DNA from: Endothia cerciana
Taxonomy: Eukaryota > Ascomycota > Sordariomycetes > Diaporthales > Cryphonectriaceae
NCBI GenBank assembly: GCA_026119935.1
Contig: JALRMH010000035.1
Location: 124,001-188,000 of the forward strand
Length of the DNA: 64,000 nt
Direction of reading: 5' to 3'
The position numbers and the translations under genes are program-made. Below are positions 1 through 12,308 of this stretch, one piece after another. Within the stretch, counting starts at the first letter, position 1, and the number at the start of each line of letters is the position of its first letter. Below the pieces are notes generated by a model. The model had not been told where the DNA came from and ran no database searches. It worked only from the letters and a program-made list of their open reading frames with translations.

Positions 1-240
1 GAAGTCATTACCCCAATATCCACCATCCAAGTCCAATCCATAATGAAATACTGACTGTTTGCCCCCGAGATCATAAAGCACACCCGAGAACTCATCACCA
101 AGTTCCATCCAAATTGAAAACCCTCACAATTTTCCCAGAGTGATAAATGAATGTCCTTTCCAATGTTCATCACCAAGTCCCATCCAGAAAGAGATGCTGA
201 CAGTTCTCCCGGAGATAAATGAAGGAAAGACTGACTATTT
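1..240. repeat. degenerate short tandem repeat at window edge
   Basis: The phrase 'catcaccaagt(t/c)ccatcca' recurs at about 93 and 169, each followed roughly 30-50 bases later by a 'cccagag/cccggag...ataaatga' phrase, and a looser third version starts near 25. The unit is roughly 75-90 bases with many substitutions. No ORF of note is associated. It may continue to the left of the window. Confidence 0.4.
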
Positions 241-371
241 TCCCTAGAGAAGATGGGAGGAAGGGGGGTCTGGTTTCTCTCCCGCCAGCACCCATGGCAT
301 CGGGGAAGTATTTGCCATGGCGCTTAGGTCATGAGGGAACTTGCTGTTGGTAGTTCCGACAAAGGACCTGG

Positions 372-2557
372 TTAGTATGCCGTAGTCGTCATGCTGCCTG
401 AGGCAAACATGTCGGCGCCTCCGAAGCAGTCATCGTCATCACGGTGGTGCCTCTTGTCGTGGGGGGATTGGAAGAAGCTGGGCTCCCCGTCGGAGACGTC
501 GAAGCCCTCAGGCATGTCGGACGAGTCCTGGTTGTCCCCCGAGTCCCCGTCGCTCTGGGTCTGGCCCCGCTTGACGTAGTACGCCCACTTCTTGGCCACC
601 GTCCCCGCACCGAACGGCTTTCCCGTCTGGTACTGGATGAGCTTGACTACCTCGATCCAGGAGGTCTTGCCCTTGCGGCTAGTACAGGCCGGGACAGCCC
701 GGCGGAGTGCCTGGAGCTGGAGGGAGATGACAGGTGTTAGTACACGCACGTAGGCCGCTGGGTGGAAAGGAAGGAAAAAAGAAGGAAAAAAGGAGGGCCG
801 GCACAGAAGGATGCGCCAAGGGTGTTCGCTATGAACAAGGGAGGGAAGAAAGGAAGAATGAAAGAAAGACATGGTCAGCGTGGGGAAAGGGGACGGCCGG
901 GCTTACGTCCCAAGGAAGACAAAGCGGACGAAGGAGGAAGACAGAAAGACAGATAGACAGGCAGACAGACAGACAGACGGACAAGATCCACTTACGTGCT
1001 CGAGGCCCCAGGTCGGCTTGCGCTCGCGGTGCTCTCTGGGGCGCTGGGAGGCGCGCATGATCCCCCTCAGTGTCGACTCGGCGACCTGCCAGGCGTCGTA
1101 CTTGCTCTTGATCTGCCCGTATGTCAGGGCCTGGCCCGGCTCCCTCTCGTTGAGGACGTCGCGCTCGGCCAGGACGATCCGCTCCAGGAGGACCCGCTCG
1201 ACCGGCCACCGGTTCCCCTGCGACCGGCACGCCCTGTTCGCATCGCCGATGGGCACGAAGCCGGCAGAGTCCTGCCCGGGGGGGAAGGGAGGGCCCGCCG
1301 GGCTGGGAGCAGCTCTCGGACGGTTGGCAAGCGTGCGGGTGTTGCGGCGGGGGGTAGGAGCGCTGCCGTCCCACAGGAGAGGCTCAGGCTTGTCGGGACC
1401 CTGGCGCAGGGGAAGGGGAGTAGCAGGAGACTGTTCGGGTCCTGTCGGCTCCTGCTTGAAGTTCCCATTATCTTCTCCGGCCTGTCGGTTGGCATCCCAC
1501 TGGTCCTCGGCTCCATGACCTCCACCCTGCATGAAATGACCAGGAGCAGAGGGCAGGCGTTGGCGTTGACCGGGGATACGGGGGTGCTGTCCGTCATAGA
1601 CAGTGTGGTGGAGGTCAAGGTCTTGTGAAAACTCGTTGCCCCTTCCAGGCGTCGTGCTGGCCCGCCCACAGTGGCCAGAGGGAGAGGGGAATGGTGGCTG
1701 TGGTACGACTTCGACAAAGGAAGGATCCTCAGAGTCACTTGAGAAGTAGAAGGCCGGATCATCTGGGCTGCTGAAGCCTTGTGCTGCGGGGCCCTGGTGA
1801 GGTTGAGGGTGCAGCTGTTGTGGGGAGACTGTTCCGCCTGTCATCGGCAGGCTGTGGGCGAGGTCCTGAAGGAAAGGACTGGAGCTCGTGCCGGATGGTC
1901 CAGAGGTCCATCTGCCCATGTCGCCGGGGTTGTCCTGGCCTGCACCAGGAAAGTGTGGCAGGGGAATGCCACCCGCAGGAGTAAGGCAGCCTGTCAAGGA
2001 CAGAGGCGTTGGTGGGTTTGTAGGTAGGTTTCCTGACGGGCCTTGAGAGTGGCCGGGGCGGCGATGCATTTGCTAACGAGGAGGGAAGAAGAGTCCGTTA
2101 GCAGCTGTCACCTCTCAGAGTATCCTCGACATGGCCGGTGAAAGGAGATATGAGACAACCAAACGCCCCAGGTGGGCTGGACTTACCTGACTATGATCAC
2201 CAGGCATTGTCTTATAGTGGTGCAAGACAGATTCAAGTATCTCTAGGCGATAGTGTTGCGGTAGGTATTCGAAGAACTTATCTGTGAGCCTCAAGAAGGC
2301 CTCTTTAAGTTCAACCAGATCATGAGGCTCGTCTGAGAGCCCACAGTCCTGGATAGGCCCGAGAGGTCCGGGGTTTTTGTACTCTGCGTTGAAATGTAGT
2401 CAGCACTCCATGATGGCCCTCAGCTTGATGTGTGTCATTTGTGGAGTATGCCGCCCGCCTCACTGCGAGAACGGCCAGCGAGTGATTCTTCGAAGCTCTT
2501 CTCACCGCTGGTTCGCCTTCTCGAGCTTCTGCAAGATTCTGCACGGCGTCATCCAGA
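372..2557 (-). CDS. hypothetical nuclear protein with helix-turn-helix-like fungal domain (multi-exon)
   Basis: Minus-strand model with exons 2381-2187, 2072-996 and 716-372, and a probable further 5' exon ending at 2506. Junctions at 2187/2072 (GTAAGT...TTAG) and 996/716 (GTAAGT...CCAG) are both phase 0 and keep one frame. The 5' exon encodes an acidic/amphipathic stretch (LVELKEAFLRLTDKFFEYL). The middle is a Pro/Gly/Ser-rich linker. The conserved-looking part follows (around WPVERVLLERIVLAERDVL and TYGQIKSKYDAWQVAESTLR) and spans the last intron into a second helical block (TSWIEVVKLIQYQTGKPFGA), then an acidic tail. The two helical blocks look like Myb/homeodomain-like DNA-binding folds, which is inference. 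The ATG at 2069 could serve as a start, but the in-frame upstream exons argue for an earlier, unresolved start. The family was not recognised by name. Confidence 0.55.
941..983. repeat. (GACA)n microsatellite in intron
   Basis: Imperfect tandem GACA/GATA units lie inside the last intron of the minus-strand gene at 372-2557. Confidence 0.7.
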
Positions 2558-5500
2558 CGGATGTGCACCTCAGGCAGTATACGTAGCACAGGCCGGCATC
2601 AGAAGACAGGTACCATTGCCTCATCTACAACCGATAGGCTGAGATTCATCCAGGTGATAGGGAGAGGAGAGGAGAGGAGAGGAGAGGAAGAGACCTACCG
2701 GGTTCCTCAGACGCCGTGCTGAACTTTGAGATACCCATAACCGGGGATTTCCTGGCCGGACCCTGCAGTCTCATCAGTAAACCCGGTTTCGCCTGTGTGT
2801 TTAGTGCAGGATCCCGTTCAGGGAAGATCATACCCAGGTGGGTTGGTCAATAGGGGCACTGGATATGGAACATCTGGGTGGAAGGTGGATTCATGTGCAT
2901 GACTGGAAAACAATACGAAGGGTGTGCCGCAAGGGGGGGTAAGAATCGGAAAGAGAGAGAATAGTAGCCCTGAGCCTTGCCCCTGGGCAAATGTTCAGAC
3001 CATCAAAACGGGAGAGGGAGGGGGTTTGGGTGGTGGAGTGAAGCGACAACCTTGTGGCTCCTCGAGTCAAGGTCGCAAGCGGCGGGGGTATGGTCGAGGG
3101 AGCTTACCTTGGTATCAGAGTCCGAGACGAGGGCCGTTTTTTGTGTGGTGTTGAGGCTGTCCTTGAGAACCCCTAGAAGGGATAATAGGGAGGGGGTCCG
3201 TGAAGGATAACCGAATGTAAACTGTTGGTCTGGTCTCAGAACGAGGCTTCGTTGTCCTAGAACATTGACGGTGTCGAGTGGATGTCCAGGGAAACAAGAT
3301 CAAGATGTGAAGACTGGGGACTGGCGGGTCTTTAATAGGAAACTGAGCATTGGAGGGTCGCCAGTATCAACAGCTACATACTCTGAGGCAGGAGGCAAGA
3401 TTTATCGAGGGGGAGGGTCACCCGTGCGATCAACAAATCGCATTAGCCATCCTGCCAATCTACACAAACGGTTCTCGTTACATCGAGGTCAAGCCTCCAA
3501 GGCTAGAGTCGGTCTATATTGGGTCTGTGACGGCTGTGCATCGTGATCATGCGGTTTTGGGCAGACGTCAGGCCTCTACTAGCGGCCAGAGTTGCAATTA
3601 TACTAAGGAATACGAGCCAAGGGCGATGCAACGCAGCGAGGTGCCATCGTCGACCGGTCTGTGAAACCTCACCTGCCACTTGTCATATTCTCTGTAGTTT
3701 CTTCTTCAGGTCCTCCACCACGAGACCTGATATCAGGGCGCGGGATTTGCTCCAGGCGAACGGAGACGAGCTCTAGCCTTTCCCGAGATCGAGATTGCTC
3801 ATAACGGCCTCGCTGACATCCCTCTCGTCCCTTCTCATCCTGCCCCGTCCGGATCACCTCGCCCACAAGGGCCTTTGTTGCTAAAGACTAAAGACAGGCG
3901 GTAAGTCGCGTTCTGGGCCGTACCTGTGGGTGTCATCCTGCAGGCCTGACAGCCCAAGCTTGATATACAACGGGAGCGAGAATAGTGCCTATGATGGCTC
4001 CCCGGGCGGGTGATCCAAAGTAGCCCTGTCTCACGGACGAACTCGGGTGCTTTTTCCGGGCTCTGGGCGGCAGGATGATTTGTTTTCCTGCATGTTTGCA
4101 CTGGCAGGCGGCGAGGATGGGCCTCTGTTGCGGATGGCGACACATAGCTGCCAAGGGCTACTGAGACACATCCCAAATTGCTTCTTCAGGACTGAGGCAA
4201 TCACGCCAACTCGGCCGAGCTGTCCACGATAGGCCTGTCGAGATCTCCGGCAAGGCTTGCCTGAAATGGCTGAACCCATTTCCCGGACCAATGCTGTCAA
4301 GAGGAGCATCTGCGGGATCTAGCAAACAAAAACGCCACATACTACGATATGCAAGATCCTGCACGTCCCATGCAACGTCCCTGCATGACTGACGCCCCTA
4401 GTGATACTCAGGCCAAACCTGCAGATCATGGGTTGACCTATCACCACCACGTCGACGACCTCGTCGGTTGTCGTATCTCTATCGTCCTCAAGGGCTGGGC
4501 CGCCTGGACAGGAAAGAATCGTCGTCGACACGGGTCCACGCTGCCGACTGTACATCTCCGGATCCTTCTCCGCGCCGTGGCGCTCCCATGCAGAACGAGA
4601 ATGCTTCTTCCGTCTTCGTATAAGATGTCCCGTTACACCTCGGGCAAGACCAGCCGAGACCTACTCGGGAGGTGAGTGCTGCGGCGGCGGATGATGGTTC
4701 GTCCCCTCTCCCACACCGTCCTCCCTCCAGACCCTTGGTGCATCATGCGGGCAATGACCACCTCTGGGAAACAGAGCTTCACGACGTCCGTATTGGTCGA
4801 CGGTGGCTGACCTCTATGCAGGTCTGCGGCAAGCGGCAGGTGAACCAACGCGCCCATGGCCTCATACGTCCTGGTGGCTGCCAGCCGTGTGAGGACGTTG
4901 CAGCCGCCAGACTCGTATCGGCCCAGGACCACTCATACCGGTCCAGACTGCTCCCACCCGGCCAGACGCAGTCTAGCCGAAGCCCAGCTCTGAAGCCGGC
5001 ATGTGGGTGGCTCGGAACACATCCTGGCGCTTGCGGGTGGTAGCTGGCCCTCCCGTGAGATCCTGTCGGTATCCGTGATCGTCCTCGATGAGGTAGGAGC
5101 CCTCGCGGGTAGAGAAGTACAGGCTCACAAACCACCCCCCCCCCCCCCCAATATCAACAAGTGGTGGTTCGGTCTCGGGTGTCCTGGCCTGGTCTCGGGA
5201 GGAGGTACGTGAATGTTCCATTTTCCAAGCCATACGACCCCAATATCCAGGTCGTATCGGCGGATGGGATGCTGCCTAGGCCCTAGACATGTTTCTCAGA
5301 ATGGTTGCGAACGGGTCCGGATGAGACTAAGCTGCGCTCCCCGGCGTCGTACTCAGGAGCCTGCCTCCGACGTCCTCAGAAGAAAAGCAACACTGCGATG
5401 AGGCCCCGTGAGCACCTGGGCCGCCCGGTCCAAGGACTAGACCACACCCGCAGGCTTGAGATGAGGGTGTGCGTACGTGACTTACTTCTCGCACCGTGAG

Positions 5501-6800
5501 GATGCGGGCAGCTGAAAGGGCGGTCACACGGCAGCATGCAGAGTAGAACCGAGCTTGGCCGCCTGCTCGCGGGCTGTTCGGACTACGCCACGAGCTGTCC
5601 CTCGCCCTGGGGTTGGCCCCAACAGAGCTCACCGCTCTGGCTGGCACGGGTGACGAAGATCTCGAACGTTCAAAACCAAACGGGAGGCGGCAGGGTGAGG
5701 TCATCGCCCCCGTCAACAGTGACACGGGGCATGATATGAGGTATTCTACCAGAACCGAGAGAAAGCGAGATGGAGGACGAGGGCGAGGGCGAGGAGGGGG
5801 GGAACGAGGAGGAGGGTGCATTGGAAGATGGGAGAGGGGAGAGGTCCTGCTGCATAGTGGGCTCTCCTGACCGAGACTAAGTAAGGTGTTTGAAGAATGC
5901 GTGACCACTTCTGCAGCCATCCTCTTGCGCTTCGCCAACCCGGTTCTCGATCCCCTCCCCCTCCCTCTCCCTCCTTGTTCCTCCTCGTTCCCCCCTCCTC
6001 CCTCTCCCTCCCCCCCTCTCCCCTCGTTCCTCCTCGTTCCTCCTCGTTCCTCCTCGTTCCTCCTCGTTCCCCCCTCCTCCCTCTCCCTCCCCCTCTCCCT
6101 CTCCCTCTCCCTCTCCCTCCCTCTCCTCCCCATACTTCTCCCCACCCCCGGCTTTTTTAATTTTATCTTTACGACGCATGGCCTTGTTCCCCCTCGCTAA
6201 TGCTCTTCAAGTCCATCTGGTGCGAGATTTCACGCTGCAAGCCTTCCCTTCCGCTCCCTGTCTGATCTAGGCGTGACCTGGACAAACCCCCTCAACCTCC
6301 ACCACCAGCTCGCAGGTTATATACACCGTCTCAGAGAATAGCAGTAGCGATCAAGATAGGCTTCCTCCCAAGACTACTGTTGACGATCTCCACCTCGACC
6401 ATCCGCTTACAGAACCATTCCTCCCATGATACATGATAGGAACGCATTGGTAATGAAGAGTATTGGGACTTAGGATCTTAACATGGTATAGACGTAAGAA
6501 CGAAGATAGGTAGATCTCTGATTGGGGGGAAAGAAAAAAAAAACGTGTTGCTTTTTAGTATATGCTCCAGTTTAGGGTATAGACGTAGCTTCGTGAAAAG
6601 GTGACGAGCTCATACGTAGCCCTTGTTGATGCGTCCCCATGAAAACAACCATCATCAGTCTAGAGATATGCACGGCGGTGACCCTGCACCCCGTCCATCA
6701 TAACCTCGTAAGAGAAGAGCACTGGTATGGTATGTTATCCCCGACAGGTCGAAAATTGGAGAAAAGGTCCCCGAGCAGGGCCTCCGGGTCGTCCTCCGCG
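2558..6800. other. gene-poor region, no convincing gene
   Basis: Many short overlapping open frames occur on both strands, as expected by chance in GC-rich DNA, and none has a recognisable domain. The nearest to coding are minus-strand pieces: about 5233-4973 (contains SLYFSTREGSYLIEDDHGY), 4154-3933 (a hydrophobic run AIIGTILAPVVYQAWAV that could be one membrane helix) and 3866-3669 (a charged tail). They could be exons of one degraded or unrecognised membrane protein, but I could not join them in one frame. A GGAGA microsatellite lies at about 2660-2690 and a 15-base C run at 5135-5149. Confidence 0.4.
5949..6126 (+). repeat. CT-rich minisatellite/low-complexity block
   Basis: An almost pure pyrimidine block on the plus strand. 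It holds five tandem 'cgttcctcct' units near 6024-6066, flanked by two copies of a longer 'ctcgttccccc...ctccctctccctcccc' phrase (about 5985 and 6063), then (CTCCCT)n. The Arg/Glu/Gly-rich reading frames across it on the minus strand are translation artefacts of the repeat. Confidence 0.8.
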
Positions 6801-6802
6801 CA

Positions 6803-8537
6803 TCACGGACGTGAGAGAGGCATGCTCCCTTCCTCCCCGGGCCCAACAGTATTGATCCCATCGTGAACCAACCCGCCCATATAGTGCCTTACTTGTCCTC
6901 CTGCCCCCGGCTCCGAGCCCTCAAAGAACACCACCTGCACCGTGACATCGTCCCTCATGTGCCTCGAGAGCGGCACCTGCGACGTCAGCCTCGCGGCGAG
7001 TGCCTCGTGCCACGCCCCGCCCAGCGCGTTCCGGACCAGGTGCACCGCGGCGTTGTCGTCCCGGAACGTATCCGTCTCCCGCCTGGTGCCCTTGACGACC
7101 TCCTGCCCCACGCCGAACCTCCCGAAGCCCTCCCTCTCCTCCTTGCCCCCCCCCCCCGCCGGGACCCCACCCAGCCGGCCTGCCCGCCCTCTGCCACTCG
7201 AGCCAGTCGCCCACCAGCTGCACCGCCTGCTCGGTGCTGACAAAGTCCCACAGGCCGTCCGAGGCGAGGATGGCGAAGCTCGGCCCGGAGGCGGCGACCC
7301 GGGTCGTCGTGACCTCGGGCTCGGCCGTGAGGTACGGCGGCGTCCGGAGGGGGTACCTGTCGGCCAGCGCCTTGGCCCAGTACCCCTCCCAGAGCTCCTC
7401 CTGGAACTCCCTGTGCCACTTCCACCGCCCGTCCCCGAGCGCCCGCGACACCATGATCCCTAGCACCCGCCCGCCCTCCACGATGCCCTCCTCCCCCGGG
7501 TGCTCGCGGCCGATGCGCGCCACCTCCGCCTCGTTGGTCCCCGCCTGGTCCACCGACAGCTCCTCGGCCGCCCACGTGGTGTCCCCCGCCGCCGCCTCTG
7601 TCACCACGGGCCGCCCGTACACGGCGCGCGAGTCCCCCACGTTCGCCACGCGCAGCTTCCGCCGGGCCGGGTCGTAGAGCGCGAGAAGCGCACACGAGCC
7701 CGCGGAGGCGAGGGCGACGGCGGCGGCCCTGTCGGCGAAGGGGAGGCCCAGGTCGCGGGCCGCCGCAGCGGCGCCCCCGACGACCGCGTCGTCCAGCGCC
7801 AGGAAGGCCGCCTTGATGGCGGCGTCGGCCCCCCCGTCGTCACCGCCGCCGCCCCCGCTGCGGGCCGCCAGGGCGTGGCGCACGAAGGGCACGAGCTGCC
7901 GCGTGAGGTGGTCCGACATCTGCCAGCCGGCGTGGCCGTCGAACACGCCCCAGGCCATCCAGTCCGGCTGCGCCGCGGCGCCGGCTGTGGCGGTGGCGGT
8001 ATTGTACGGCGAGGGGAAGGTCCTGTGCAGGAAGGTGTCCTCGACGGGGCTGTTGGACGCGACGCGCGTCCCGTGGTAGCCGGCCACGCCGGCCACCCCC
8101 TTGACCTCGTGCGCGTAGGCCTCCCTGTTCAGGATCCGCGCGAGCTCGTCCTCGCCCGAGGCGAAGCTGATCCGGAGCCTGTCGGTGGGCCCCCCGCCCA
8201 GGACCGGGACGCCTCCCCCGCTGCTGCCGCCCGACCCTCTCTTCTCCTTGTCCCCCTTCCCGGCCGGGGAGCCGGGGAGGAGGAGGACGAGGGCCGACGT
8301 CACCCCGAGGGCCGACACGGCGAGCAGGCCCCCGTTCAGGCGCCCGGCCTGTTGTGGTGATGGAGCGGCCGGGCCGCACTGCGTGCTGGCGAACCGGGTT
8401 ACCGCCGCCTCGTGTGACGATATCCTGGAAAGTAGGATCGGGAGACGTGCTGCTGCTGCTGCTGCTACAGCAGCATGTGGCCGCCATGGCACGCCGCCGA
8501 GCAGGAGCCGGCGCGGTCCGAGGGTGCGGGCAAGCAT
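6803..8537 (-). CDS. mitochondrial PP2C-type protein phosphatase (PTC5/pyruvate dehydrogenase phosphatase-like), frame broken at a C12 run
   Basis: PPM/PP2C Ser/Thr phosphatase, metal-dependent; the closest known role is dephosphorylation of matrix proteins such as pyruvate dehydrogenase E1 (inference from family and targeting). The start ATG at 8537 begins a basic, Ala/Leu/Arg-rich presequence (MLARTLGPRRLLLGG) typical of mitochondrial import, followed by a hydrophobic segment near residues 65-85. Catalytic landmarks: DGH near residue 200, NVGDSRAVYG, VSRALGDGRW, and SDGLWDF near residue 421. After a Gly-rich stretch the frame runs off into nonsense. The true C-terminus (DDNAAVHLVRNALGG, then DDVTVQVVFFEG) lies in another frame. 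The switch coincides with 12 consecutive C on the plus strand at 7146-7157, so a homopolymer length error or a real frameshift is likely. A GTAAGG donor near 6892 hints at one more short 3' exon, so the stop at 6803 is provisional. Confidence 0.85.
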
Positions 8538-9609
8538 CGTGAAGAGGATGGGGGGGGGGGGGGACGGATGGGGTTCGTTCGTTGTGTTGCAGATTATTCC
8601 AGCTTGGGGCGAGGCCACGCCGGTCCAGCACATCCAGATGGGTGTCTCAGTTTTCCGGGGCAGGAGGGCGAGCGCCTCAGGTAAATACTACTTACTACTT
8701 GGGGGGTGCAGGTTCCGGAATGAGGCGATCGTGTCGGTTGGTTGACTGACTGACTGACTGAAGCCCCGGGGAGAACAGATATGTTTCTTTCTTTCTCACC
8801 GCCAATGAGTGTAGCATTCCCATCACCTACCTAATCCATATCCAAGGACCGATGATAAGTAACACAGCCTCAGGGAAATTTCTCACCCTGCTGACCATCG
8901 GAGTTCGACATTATCGGACTATCCTGATGGCTTTCATGCGGGGCAACGCCGATACGCGAACACCGAGCTCATCCACCGTGCCAAGGTGGGGAAGAAGAAA
9001 CAAGAAAGATTGGGAGAAGAAGTGAGGAGACAGAAGACGTTATTAGGTAGCGACTACTATCTTCGGCTTTCCTTGGGGTTTCCGAGGAAGGGCGAGGGGA
9101 AGGGGGCAGTCAGTCAGCTTGACTCGATGGCACCGTTTCATGGTGGATCAAGAGCCCCGATGGCCCTGTCGCGGCCCTGCGCCCGAAAGGCGTCATGAGT
9201 TGAGCTACAGGCAAGTGGGTTGAGACCAACAGTGTATTGAAGACAATAATCTCGCCGGTAATGCTGAAAAAAGATCATGGGAATGATGCCAGCGTCCCAA
9301 ACCCTTCCCCGTCCTGCCTGTATCCGGGGAATATTTCCGTCTTCTGTCATGGTCCATGCGCGCTCCTTAACACCTCGTCCAAGATGCCGACGTGATCCGT
9401 CCGAAAGGCCCGGCTCTGAGTATTTCTAGAAGAAACAGATAAATAAGATGAGACTGGATGGGCCTGGTCCAGAATTGTCTGGCCCCCTTCCCCCTCACCC
9501 CCCAAGTTGAGGTCACCCTTTCGCGTCCCGCCTCTGGACGTCATCAGATGCGGCCGAGACGGGGGCCGGCAGTAGTCCTCTCAGGGACCCTCCCTCCCCG
9601 GCCTCGCGT
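8538..9609. other. intergenic, upstream of PP2C gene
   Basis: No coding signal recognised. It holds a poly(G) run at 8550-8563 just 5' of the PP2C start, a short (GACT)n at about 8742-8760, and otherwise unremarkable sequence. It should hold the PP2C promoter and the 3' end of the F-box gene. Confidence 0.5.
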
Positions 9610-12308
9610 CTAAATATATCCCCCCTCGCCCAGAGGGTCCGGCCTGACCTCTGTCGGCCCGCGCTGGCCGCTCTCCAGCTGCTCGATGCCCGGGACGCCA
9701 GCACCGAAATCCATGACGAGAATCTTAGGATCTTGTCCTGTAGACACGATACGCCGGTAGTCGCTCTTGGCACTCAGCACCCAGCTGGCATGCCACCTGG
9801 GGAAGTCCAGCAGCTGTCGCCCCGTCTCCATGTCGAAGACCTTGATGTCCGTGTCGTAGGAGCCCGACACGAGCCTGCCCGACACGCTGTCGATATGCAG
9901 CGACCGGACCAGGCTCTCGTGCGCCTTCATCTCCCGCAGGCACTCGCCCGTGTTCGCATCCCAGATGCGGATGACCTTGTCATTGCCCGCGCTGGCGACG
10001 TACCGGCCGTCCTCGGAAAACTGGCTGCACGCCAGCCCCTTGGTGTGGCCCTGAAACTCGCGGATCTGCTTGCCGGTCTCGATGTTCCACAGCTTGACCT
10101 TGAAGTCCCCGCTGCAGCTCACGATCGTGTTGCCGCGCATCTGCACCGCGTTCACGGGGCCGCTGTGGCCCCGGAGCTGCTTGAGGAGCTGGCCCGTGGC
10201 ACGATCCCACACGCAGATGCTGATGTCCTTGGAGCAGGTGACGATGTGCCTGTCGTCGAAGCAGAGGTCGAGCACGGCGGCGGCGTGGTGCCGCAGGCGG
10301 CGGATGGGGCGGTACCCGCCCTTCATGTCGTAGACGATGCAGGAGGCATCGGAGCTGCCGGTGACAAGTATGTGCTCATCATACTGGAGGCACAGGATGG
10401 AGGCCTTGTGGTGCGTCGGGAAGGCGACCGTCGTCGGCACCGAGGTAGCCCGCCTAGAGCGGGCATCCGCGCCGACGTGTGGCTCGAAGGTCGCCGAGTG
10501 GGTCGGCTTGCCCTCCTCGTCGTAGAGGAGGGCGTTGTCCTTGACCACCTCGGGAGGGCCGATGACGACCTTGCAGGCCATGGTCTGCATGTCCCAGATC
10601 CGGATGGTCTTGTCCCGCGAGCCGGTGATGATCTTCTGCCTGTAGCGAGAGAGAGAGAGAGAGAGAGAGAGAAAGTCAGCATTCTGAGGTGCATTCCGGG
10701 GGGGGGGGGGGCAAAGGCGGGCCTCTGGTTGTTGGGGGGTGCAACGTACTCGTCAAACTGGAGGCAGTAGATGCTATCTGAATGGCCATTGAGATAGATC
10801 GACATCGCCTTGCCGTTCCTCCACCTCTTCGCCAGCTCCTCAGTTGCGCGATAGGCATCCCTCCAGTCCATGCCCGGCCGGATCGCAGGCACACCGGACC
10901 CGGCGCCCGGCCTGATCGGCTCGCTCGTGGCGTAGGTGCCTGTCTTCTCGCGCAGGTACGAGTCCCTCCAGATGTGCTGCAGGGAGGCGATCTCGCGCCA
11001 GTCCCTGGAGATCCGGCTGGCGGTGGCCAGGCCGGCGGCGTCGAGGTGGGCGAGCACCTGGATCGCCAGCTCGACGGGCAGCCTGCTGACGAAGTCGACC
11101 CTGCTGGGGGCACAGGCACCCAGGACGACGTCGCCGTCGGCGGTGACCATGTCCAGATCCTGTACCTCGTCGTCGGCAGCGGGGTCGGTGCTCGTGACCG
11201 CGATGCCTATGCCGCTCTCCCTGTCATTGTGGGCGGAGTCGAGGGTCAGGCGCTTGTTCTTGAGCGGGCTGCTGGCGGTGGCGGCGGCGGCGGCGGCGGC
11301 GGGGAACATCTCGTGCTGCCACGCAGCGACAGCCGCCCGCGCCCCCGAGCCCGTGTTCCGCGGGATGACCGGCGGCTCGCTACCCACGCCGGGCCTCGGG
11401 ACGGACTGCGGCAGGTCGTCTGGTGGTGCTGGTGGCGGTGGGTAGGGCTGTTCGTGGGGCGGGAGCAGGGCGAGGTCGCCGTAGAGGACCCTAGAGTGCC
11501 TGAAGCTGGTCGCGTTCCGCAGGCGGTGCCACGTCGCGTTGATGCCGTAACTCGTCGTGGGACGTTGCTGCTGCTGCTGCGGGAGGCCCGAGCGAGGGGA
11601 CGTAGCAGGAGAAGAAGGCGAGGCCGGGGCGTTGTTGGAAGCGCTACCGCTGCCGAGGAACAGGTGATGGGAGCGGGAAGGGGCGTGTCCGGATCGCTGC
11701 TGCCTCCTGGAGGTGATCTCGTGAGGCTCTTCCAGAGTGTCCGTGGCGATGGACGTCCTGCGGTGGACGAGGCCCTTGATGGAGACCGAGGCACGCCTCC
11801 ACATGCCGCTCATGGACTTCTTGCCCTTGCCCTTGCCGGACGTGTTGTTCTGTGGCCCACAGTCCGCATGGCCGTGACCACCCCCTCCTCCTCCTCCTCC
11901 TCCTCCTCCCTGCTGGTCAGGCGAGAAGCCCGACCAGTGCGCGAAGGCAGATAGGGGGTCCTGGGCCTGGGCCAGCGCCTGGGCGTGTTCGGCGGCGGTG
12001 TGGCTGCGCTGCAGGGACAGGTCGCTGAGGCGCGACCCGAGGTCGTCGAGCTGCAGGGCGGTGGACTTTGGCCTCCACGAGAGGGACATGCTCCGGAGCC
12101 TCTTGGTCGGGGACCGGCGGGGAGGGGGCGCGACAGAGGCCGAGGCCGAGGGGAGGGCAGAGACGGAGACGGAGACGGAGCGCTGGACGGGTTTGGTCGG
12201 GAAGGGCAGGGTGTCGATGGAGGAGTCGTTGTCTGCCTCGTGGTAGAGGGCCTCGTGGGCCGGTGCCCAGTCGGTCATGGGAAAGATCCGGCGTGTCGAG
12301 GGAGCCAT
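9610..12308 (-). CDS. F-box/WD40-repeat protein (SCF substrate adaptor)
   Basis: Two exons, 12308-10750 and 10639-9610. The intron has a GTACGT donor and a CTACAG acceptor and contains (GA)n and a poly(G) run. The spliced product is 862 residues. The start ATG at 12308 (MAPSTRR...) was chosen because the upstream in-frame Met lies in non-conserved sequence. The N-terminal 400 residues are Ser/Pro/Gly-rich and probably disordered. An F-box lies at about 400-445 (SRLPVELAIQVLAHLD...). A WD40 propeller runs from about 505 to the end, with at least six blades showing GH...WD or close variants (for example GSRDKTIRIWDM, CSKDISICVWDRATG, SCSGDFKVKLWNIETG, SAGNDKVIRIWDANTG). F-box proteins of this layout bind Skp1 through the F-box and present substrates held by the propeller to an SCF ubiquitin ligase; the substrate is unknown. 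Confidence 0.9.

Noticed and set aside
1..240. Possible CRISPR-like array at the left edge
   Set aside because: Repeats are degenerate, spacing is irregular, there are no cas genes, and the genome is clearly eukaryotic.
5327..6145. 272-codon minus-strand frame rich in Arg-Glu and Glu-Gly repeats
   Set aside because: Half of it is translation of the CT-rich minisatellite; the rest has no recognisable domain.
7500..8360. 286-codon plus-strand frame across the PP2C gene
   Set aside because: Antisense shadow of the phosphatase catalytic core.
10782..11954. 390-codon plus-strand frame across the F-box gene, and a similar one at 9733-10770
   Set aside because: Antisense shadows of the F-box/WD40 coding sequence.
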